Source: Paraburkholderia bannensis (GTDB lineage Bacteria > Pseudomonadota > Gammaproteobacteria > Burkholderiales > Burkholderiaceae). Taken from it: 64,000 bases of DNA. The notes under the pieces were generated by a model. It saw nothing but the letters and a program-made list of their open reading frames with translations. It did not search any database and was not told the origin of the DNA. The DNA lies in assembly GCF_014200455.1 (NCBI RefSeq), contig NZ_JACHBW010000004.1, positions 186,001 to 250,000 on the forward strand, given 5' to 3'. Positions 58,685 to 64,000 of this stretch are shown here, one piece after another (position 1 is the first letter of the stretch; each line of letters starts with the position of its first letter). The translations under genes and the position numbers were made by a program.

Positions 58685-61072
58685 TCAGGACAGCGGCGAG
58701 AGCGTGGACAGCAGCGCCTGCGCATCGGCGCGCGTGGCGTGGTCGTTCGACTCGATCACTTCGTTGATGAGCGCGCGCGCGCCGGCGAGATCGCCCAGCT
58801 CGATGTATTCATACGCGAGGTCGAGCTTGTTGCGCGCGATGCGGGCGAGCTGCTCGGGCGTGAAGACCGGCAGCGGCTCGGCGGAATCGGGCGGCAGGTT
58901 CAGATCGAAGTCGAGCGAGAGCGTGCCGAAACGCGGTGTGCCCATTGGCGGCGCGCCGACCGGCGACGTGCCCATGGCGGCGCCCAGGCCCGCGATCGAG
59001 CCAAAGCCGGCCGTGCCGGCTTCGATGGCCTTCCCGACCGGCGGTGCGGGCGGTTCGGCAAACGGCAGCGACTGGCGCGCAATCGCCCCGGGCGTGGCGA
59101 CTGGCGCAATGGGCGGGGCAAAGTTCGGCATGCTGCCGGTCTGCGGGAATTCGGGCACGTCGACGCGCGGCGGCAGCGGCATGTCGAGGCTGCCAAGTGC
59201 GTCTACTGCGGACTTCGGAAACTCTTTCGGTACTTCCAGTTGGGCCATTTCTTGTTCTTGGGGGACTACGGGTACATCCGGGACTACGGGTGCGGCATGC
59301 TGCGCTTCGGCGGCGGGTTCGAGCGGCGCGGCGGGCTCGACGGAAGCGGACGTCGGCTCGGGTTCCGCGGCTGCGTGCGATCCGGCTTGCCGGAGCGACG
59401 CTTCGAGCTCGTCGCCCGGCATCGCCAGCTCGATCGAGCGCGGTTCCGCGCCGATTGCGGGAGGCACGGCGGCCGGCAGTTGCGGTTCGTCGCTGTGCCG
59501 GGCGGTTTCGGTTTGCGCGTGCCTTTCTGCTTCGCCCTCGGCTTCTGATTCGGCTTCTGCTTCGGCTTCGGTCTCGCGTGCCAGTTCGTCGGCTTCGCCA
59601 ACCGTGCGCTGGCTGGTGGCGCCGTCGATCGGCAGCGCCGATGCGCCCAGCTCCCCAGCGGCGGCCAGGCTCGCGGCGTCCGTTGCATCGGCCAGCGATT
59701 GCGGCTCGCCCGCTTCGACGCCCTGCGGATGGATACCGTGTTCGGTGCGGTCGGCGTGAAGCTCTGCCGGACCGTCAGCCGTTTCGGCGTGCGGCGGTTC
59801 GAACAGCGTCGGCGGCAGCGCGTCCGCGCCGAGTTCCGCCGCGGCGGAAAGGCTCGCGGCATCGGCGGCGTGGTCGAATCCGGCGTCGTGATGCGGCGCT
59901 TCGGCAGACGGCGTCGGCGCTGCACGCAGTACCGTGGCGTTGTCCTGCTCGGCGTCCTCGTGATCTTGCTCGGCGGCTTCGTGCGCCACGGCGTGCGCAG
60001 CCGGTGCATCGGCTTTGGCCAACGGAGCGGCCTTGCGGCGCTTGCGCGTGAACAGACGCACGATCAGGGCGACAAAAGCCAGCAGAACCGCCGCGACGAC
60101 GGCCCAGGTGATCGGCAAGACTTCAGGCTGCGCGTCGTTCGCGCCCGCCGCTGCGCCTGCCGTCGCGCCGCTGTTCGCGCCCGCCGGGGCAGCGCCTGCG
60201 ACCTGCGCCGGCTTGGCGCCATGGTGCTGGAGCGCCATCAGCACGCGATTCTTGAGCGCGAGCAATTGCTGAAGGCTGGAAACCTTGACCTGCGCGGGCG
60301 TGGCGGAGGCCGATGCCGCGCTGGACGGCGCGACCTGAACCGCCCCGCTCCACGAATGCGCGTCGCTCGCCTGCGCTGCGGCGGCGGGCGCGCTCGCGCC
60401 AGTCGTAGCCGATGCCGATGCCGATGCGGCGATGGTCGCGCTCGCTGCCGCTTCGGGCATGGAGGCGCTCGCCGCACCGCTCGTCGCGACTGCCGCGTTC
60501 GCCGTCGCCACAGCCGATGCCGCAGCGGCACTGGCTTCCGGAACCGTCGATGAAGCCGCAGCCGCCACCGGCGCGGAAACCGGCGTCACGCCCGACGCCC
60601 CGCTCGCCATATCCGGCGTGCCCGGCACGTCCAGCGTCGCGCCCACTTTCAGGCGGCTGGGGTCGTGCTTCATGAACGAGTTGGGATTGGCGTCGAACAG
60701 CGCCTGGCTCGCGCGCGCGAGCGTCGTCTTGTCGTGCGACTGGGTCACGTCGACGGCGACGTCATGCAGCGACTGCCCCGGATGCACGGTGTACTGGCCG
60801 ATCACCGGCAGCGCGGGCGCCGCAGCGGAAGCGCCCGAAGCGGCACCAGCGGTTGCAGCGGCGCTCGAAGCCTGCGCGGTTGCGGCGCTCGCCCCAGTAG
60901 CGGCCTGAGCCGCACCGGCAAACGCCAGCACCGCCGCAGCGGCGGCAGCCTGCATGGCGCGTCGCGCCTGCGTGTTTTGGATGCTCCGGTCAGCGGAAGC
61001 AGAGTCAAGTCGAACGGTCATCAGTTGCCCTGGCACGCCGCTCGCGCGGCGGTCGATCAAACGGGAATTCAT
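58685..61072 (-). CDS. fimV: FimV/HubP-type peptidoglycan-binding polar protein
   Basis: 795 residues, very Ala-rich. Order: N-terminal leader with a hydrophobic segment (about 40-58), a LysM-like domain (about 93-150, GQYTVHPGQSLHDVAVDVTQ), a long low-complexity Ala/Ser/Thr region, one membrane helix (about 321-341, ITWAVVAAVLLAFVALIVRL) followed by basic FTRKRRK, an acidic repetitive cytoplasmic region, and the C-terminal FimV domain (about 745-795, QLARIARNKLDLAYEYIELGD). FimV/HubP proteins organise the cell pole and type IV pilus or twitching functions. An internal start at residue 18 is possible. Confidence 0.88.
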   Translation of the reverse strand: MNSRLIDRRASGVPGQLMTVRLDSASADRSIQNTQARRAMQAAAAAAVLAFAGAAQAATGASAATAQASSAAATAGAASGASAAAPALPVIGQYTVHPGQSLHDVAVDVTQSHDKTTLARASQALFDANPNSFMKHDPSRLKVGATLDVPGTPDMASGASGVTPVSAPVAAAASSTVPEASAAAASAVATANAAVATSGAASASMPEAAASATIAASASASATTGASAPAAAAQASDAHSWSGAVQVAPSSAASASATPAQVKVSSLQQLLALKNRVLMALQHHGAKPAQVAGAAPAGANSGATAGAAAGANDAQPEVLPITWAVVAAVLLAFVALIVRLFTRKRRKAAPLAKADAPAAHAVAHEAAEQDHEDAEQDNATVLRAAPTPSAEAPHHDAGFDHAADAASLSAAAELGADALPPTLFEPPHAETADGPAELHADRTEHGIHPQGVEAGEPQSLADATDAASLAAAGELGASALPIDGATSQRTVGEADELARETEAEAEAESEAEGEAERHAQTETARHSDEPQLPAAVPPAIGAEPRSIELAMPGDELEASLRQAGSHAAAEPEPTSASVEPAAPLEPAAEAQHAAPVVPDVPVVPQEQEMAQLEVPKEFPKSAVDALGSLDMPLPPRVDVPEFPQTGSMPNFAPPIAPVATPGAIARQSLPFAEPPAPPVGKAIEAGTAGFGSIAGLGAAMGTSPVGAPPMGTPRFGTLSLDFDLNLPPDSAEPLPVFTPEQLARIARNKLDLAYEYIELGDLAGARALINEVIESNDHATRADAQALLSTLSPLS

Positions 61073-61115
61073 TGGGGTCGGGCTCGCTGGCCAAGCGCGA
61101 AGGCCGCGAAAAATA

Positions 61116-61146
61116 AAAAAGCGCCGCGACTGGCGCGGCGCTTTTT
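61116..61146 (-). terminator. Intrinsic terminator downstream of asd
   Basis: An 8-base GC-perfect stem GCGCCGCG (61121-61128) / CGCGGCGC (61134-61141), extended by A-T pairs, with a 5-base loop and T-runs on both sides. It lies 38 bases beyond the asd stop and upstream of fimV. It is the clearest terminator in the window, and the flanking A/T runs could make it bidirectional. Confidence 0.88.
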
Positions 61147-61184
61147 GCCTGTCTACGCGTCATTAGCCGCGTAGTTTAAATGAT

Positions 61185-62306
61185 TCACTTGTCCAGCAGA
61201 ATCCGCAGCATGCGCCGCAGCGGCTCAGCCGCGCCCCACAGCAGCTGGTCGCCGACCGTGAAGGCCGACAGATACTCGCCTCCCATCGCCAGCTTGCGCA
61301 GGCGGCCGACCGGCACCGACAGCGTGCCGGTGACGTTGGCCGGCGACAGATCGCGCATCGACGCTTCACGCTCGTTCGGCACGACCTTGACCCAGTCGTT
61401 GGCCGAAGCGAGGATGCCGTTGATTTCGTCGAGCGGCACATCCTTGTTCAGCTTGATGGTGAGCGCCTGCGAGTGGCAGCGCATCGCGCCGATACGCACG
61501 CACAGACCGTCGACCGGGATCGAACCCGGCTGGCCCATGGCCGGCTTGCCGAGGATCTTGTTGGTTTCCGCGCCGCCCTTCCACTCTTCCTTCGACATGC
61601 CGTTGCCGAGATCCTTGTCGATCCACGGAATCAGCGAGCCTGCGAGCGGCACGCCGAAGTTCTGCGTGGGCATGGCATCGCTGTTCATGGTGGCCAGCAC
61701 CTTGCGGTCGATGTCGAGAATCGCCGACGACGGGCTCGCGAGATCAGTCGCGACGGCGGCATTCAGCGCGCCCATCTGCGAGAGCAGTTCGCGCATGTTC
61801 TGCGCGCCCGCGCCCGACGCCGCCTGGTAGGTCATGGCCGTCATCCAGTCGACGAGGCCTTCGCGGAACAGGCCGCCCAGCGCCATCAGCATCAGGCTGA
61901 CCGTGCAGTTGCCGCCGATAAAATCTTTCTGACCCTTGACCAGTGCGTCCTTGATGACGTCGAGGTTAACCGGGTCGAGAATGATGACCGCGTCGTCCTT
62001 CATGCGCAGCGACGAAGCCGCGTCGATCCAGTAGCCGGTCCAGCCCGCCGCGCGCAGTTTCGGATACACCTCGTTGGTGTAATCGCCGCCTTGGGCAGTG
62101 ATGATGATGTCGCATTTCTTGAGCTCGTCTACGCTATTCGCGTCCTTGAGCTTCGTCTCGTTTTTGGCGTACGACGGAGCCGCGCCGCCTGCATTGCTGG
62201 TGCTGAAAAACACCGGTTCGATCAGGTCGAAATCACGTTCTTCCTGCATGCGCTGCATCAGCACGCTGCCGACCATGCCGCGCCAACCTACGAGACCTAC
62301 GTTCAT
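61185..62306 (-). CDS. asd: Aspartate-semialdehyde dehydrogenase Asd
   Basis: 373-residue enzyme producing aspartate semialdehyde for lysine, threonine, methionine and diaminopimelate synthesis. The NADP motif is at the N-terminus ([20 protein letters not shown]), the catalytic Cys134 is in GGNCTVSLM, and [20 protein letters not shown] holds the conserved Arg and His. The start at 62306 has AGGG upstream; the frame continues upstream but without homology. It is separated from leuB by 326 bases and from fimV by a terminator. Confidence 0.97.
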   Translation of the reverse strand: MNVGLVGWRGMVGSVLMQRMQEERDFDLIEPVFFSTSNAGGAAPSYAKNETKLKDANSVDELKKCDIIITAQGGDYTNEVYPKLRAAGWTGYWIDAASSLRMKDDAVIILDPVNLDVIKDALVKGQKDFIGGNCTVSLMLMALGGLFREGLVDWMTAMTYQAASGAGAQNMRELLSQMGALNAAVATDLASPSSAILDIDRKVLATMNSDAMPTQNFGVPLAGSLIPWIDKDLGNGMSKEEWKGGAETNKILGKPAMGQPGSIPVDGLCVRIGAMRCHSQALTIKLNKDVPLDEINGILASANDWVKVVPNEREASMRDLSPANVTGTLSVPVGRLRKLAMGGEYLSAFTVGDQLLWGAAEPLRRMLRILLDK

Positions 62307-62632
62307 GACTAACCCTTGATTTGGACACTTCCCCGCTTCGCTCGCCCGGCGTGGCCGCGCGGGGAAGATGAGCGGGCACGACGAGCGATCAACGCGTGAT
62401 GATCGTTTTCGTAATGGTTTTCGTGCTGATGGCGAGCGAAATCGCACGGGCCGTTTTTTCGCCGTGGATGTTCGTCATAATCGTGATCGGGGAGATCGTC
62501 GCCATCGAAGCAATATACACGAAACAGTTAATTTGCGCGGCAAAAACCGCACTTTCCGCTATGTAGCGCACCGCTTGAACGGGCGCGAAACAAAAAGGGC
62601 ACGCCATCGAAGGCATGCCCTTTCATCCTGCA
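62307..62632. other. Intergenic region between leuB and asd
   Basis: 326 bases. It holds the leuB terminator at its right end and presumably the asd promoter. A 75-codon minus-strand open frame (62389-62616) overlaps the terminator and resembles nothing known, so it is not called. No leader or riboswitch was recognised. Confidence 0.5.
62592..62623 (-). terminator. Intrinsic terminator downstream of leuB
   Basis: A 12-base stem AAAGGGCAYGCC-type, 62594-62605 / 62612-62623, with one wobble and a 6-base loop, followed on the minus strand by T-rich sequence. It starts 10 bases beyond the leuB stop. Confidence 0.75.
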
Positions 62633-63700
62633 TTAAAGCGCCGCGATCACGGCGTCGCCCATCTCCACCGTGCCAACCCTCTTGCAGTCCGGCGTGACGA
62701 TGTCGGCGGTGCGGTAGCCTTGCTCAAGCACCTTCTTCACCGCGGTTTCGATGCGGTCAGCCTGCTCTTCGCGGCCAAGCGAGTAACGCAGCATCATCGC
62801 GGCCGAGAGAATCGTGGCCAGCGGATTGGCGATGCCCTTGCCCGCGATATCCGGCGCCGAACCGTGCGACGGCTCGTACAGCCCCTTGTTGTTCTTGTCG
62901 AGCGAGGCCGACGGCAGCATGCCGATCGAGCCCGTGAGCATCGCGGCTTCGTCCGAGAGGATGTCGCCGAACATATTGCCCGTGACCACCACGTCGAACG
63001 CCTTCGGCGCCTTCACCAGCTGCATCGCCGCGTTGTCCACGTACATGTGCGAGAGCTCGACGTCCGGATATTCCTTCGAGACATCGATCATGATGTCCCT
63101 CCAGAACTGCGACGTTTCCAGCACGTTGGCCTTGTCGACCGAAGTCAGCTTCTTCTGGCGCTTTTGCGCGGCCTGGAACGCGACGTGAGCGATGCGGCGC
63201 ACTTCGGGTTCCGCATAGCGCATCGTGTCGAAACCTTCACGCGCGCCCTTGAACAGACCGTCCGGCGATTCGCGCAGACCGCGCGGCTGACCGAAGTAAA
63301 TATCGCCGTTCAGTTCGCGCACGATCAGGATGTCGAGGCCCGAGACGATTTCGGCTTTAAGCGACGACGCACCCGTGAGTTGCGGATAGCAGATCGCCGG
63401 GCGGAAGTTGGCGAACAGTTCGAGGTGCTTGCGCAGACCCAGAATCGCCTGCTCCGGGCGCAGCGCGCGTTCGAGCGAGTCGTACTTCCAGTCGCCCACC
63501 GCGCCGAACAGGATCGCATCGGCGGACTTCGCCAGTGCGAGCGTCGCCTCCGGCAGCGGATGGCCGCTCGCCTCGTAACCCGCGCCGCCGACGGGCGCCT
63601 CTTCCAGCTCGAACTTTTCGTCGAGCGCGTTGAGCACCTTGACGGCTTCCTTGACGATCTCGGGACCGATGCCGTCGCCCGGCAGCACTGCAATCTTCAT
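62633..63700 (-). CDS. leuB: 3-isopropylmalate dehydrogenase LeuB
   Basis: 355-residue NAD-dependent decarboxylating dehydrogenase, third step of leucine synthesis. Motifs: [103 protein letters not shown] and [21 protein letters not shown]. The start at 63700 gives the standard N-terminus; an in-frame ATG at 63751 lies near the leuD stop. It follows leuD by 26 bases in one operon. Confidence 0.97.
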   Translation of the reverse strand: MKIAVLPGDGIGPEIVKEAVKVLNALDEKFELEEAPVGGAGYEASGHPLPEATLALAKSADAILFGAVGDWKYDSLERALRPEQAILGLRKHLELFANFRPAICYPQLTGASSLKAEIVSGLDILIVRELNGDIYFGQPRGLRESPDGLFKGAREGFDTMRYAEPEVRRIAHVAFQAAQKRQKKLTSVDKANVLETSQFWRDIMIDVSKEYPDVELSHMYVDNAAMQLVKAPKAFDVVVTGNMFGDILSDEAAMLTGSIGMLPSASLDKNNKGLYEPSHGSAPDIAGKGIANPLATILSAAMMLRYSLGREEQADRIETAVKKVLEQGYRTADIVTPDCKRVGTVEMGDAVIAAL

Positions 63701-63726
63701 CCTGATGTTCCTCGCTGAATATGTAC

Positions 63727-64000
63727 TTAGATGACGCGGTTGTTCAGCCACGGCTGGCGCGCGAGGCGCTCGGCCTCGAACTGGCGGATCTTGTCGGCGT
63801 GACGCAGCGTGAGGGCGATATCGTCAAAACCGTTCAAGAGGCAGTAGCGGCGGAACGCGGCCACTTCGAACGGATACGACTTCGCGCCGTCCGTTGTGCG
63901 CACAACCTGTTGCTCCAGATCGATCGTCAGTTCGAAACCGTTGAAGGCATACGTTTCGTTGAACAGATGATCGACATCCGCTTCGGACAGCACGATCGGC
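63727..64000 (-). CDS. leuD: 3-isopropylmalate dehydratase small subunit LeuD (5' part outside window)
   Basis: C-terminal part, about 91 residues, of the small subunit of isopropylmalate isomerase; the rest lies beyond the right edge. Visible is [13 protein letters not shown], then [36 protein letters not shown] and the terminal [19 protein letters not shown], all diagnostic for LeuD. The isopropylmalate isomerase step precedes LeuB, and leuC is expected further upstream. A GTG at 63993 is an internal codon, not the start. Confidence 0.95.
   Translation of the reverse strand, partial: PIVLSEADVDHLFNETYAFNGFELTIDLEQQVVRTTDGAKSYPFEVAAFRRYCLLNGFDDIALTLRHADKIRQFEAERLARQPWLNNRVI

Noticed and set aside
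62389..62616. 75-codon minus-strand frame between leuB and asd
   Set aside because: It starts inside the leuB terminator and its sequence is low-complexity without a known relative.

Overview
The window is GC-rich DNA from a Burkholderiaceae chromosome (Burkholderia, Paraburkholderia or Caballeronia). The strongest evidence is the gene order on the minus strand at the right-hand end: leuD-leuB-asd-fimV-truA-trpF-trpB-DNA methyltransferase-trpA-accD-folC-dedD-cvpA-purF-metZ, which is characteristic of this family. No rRNA, tRNA, insertion sequence, prophage or CRISPR array was seen. The contents look chromosomal.

Layout. 1-6.3 kb: an esterase of the PHB-depolymerase family (cut by the window start), a PAP2 membrane phosphatase, a ModE-type regulator, a CHAD protein, a small DUF465 protein and a PPK2 polyphosphate kinase. 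The CHAD and PPK2 genes are divergent and may form a polyphosphate locus. 6.3-17.7 kb: an accessory region of small regulator/target units. These are a LysR gene divergent from a GltP-type symporter and a class V aminotransferase; a MarR-GNAT fusion divergent from a small unknown gene across a striking double palindrome; a lipoprotein; a Bcr/CflA efflux pump; two more LysR regulators; a tautomerase; and a His/Lys/Ala-rich exported protein. 17.8-23.3 kb: a metallophosphatase, a three-gene membrane sugar dehydrogenase (Tat-signal small subunit, FAD/Fe-S GMC subunit, tri-haem cytochrome c) closely resembling the FAD-glucose dehydrogenase of Burkholderia cepacia, and a DUF1345 membrane protein.

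23.6-42.2 kb: the main feature, a tightly packed seven-gene alpha-glucan/trehalose operon, glgE-treS/mak-glgB-glgX-treZ-malQ-treY. TreS turns trehalose into maltose, the fused maltokinase makes maltose 1-phosphate, GlgE polymerises it and GlgB branches it. GlgX, MalQ, TreY and TreZ take the glucan back to trehalose. The window has no GlgA, GlgC or OtsAB, so as encoded here this is a closed cycle. The GlgE protein carries an extra N-terminal half that looks like a decayed copy of its own catalytic barrel.

42.2-46.1 kb: a CNNM/CorC-type transporter, a histidine-kinase-like protein with a degenerate ATPase domain, an FKBP and an AraC regulator. 46.1-64 kb: the conserved housekeeping block for methionine, purine, folate, fatty-acid, tryptophan and leucine/lysine-threonine pathways, with an orphan beta-class DNA methyltransferase between trpB and trpA, and clear intrinsic terminators after purF, asd and leuB.

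All calls come from reading the sequence and from family knowledge. No database search was run.
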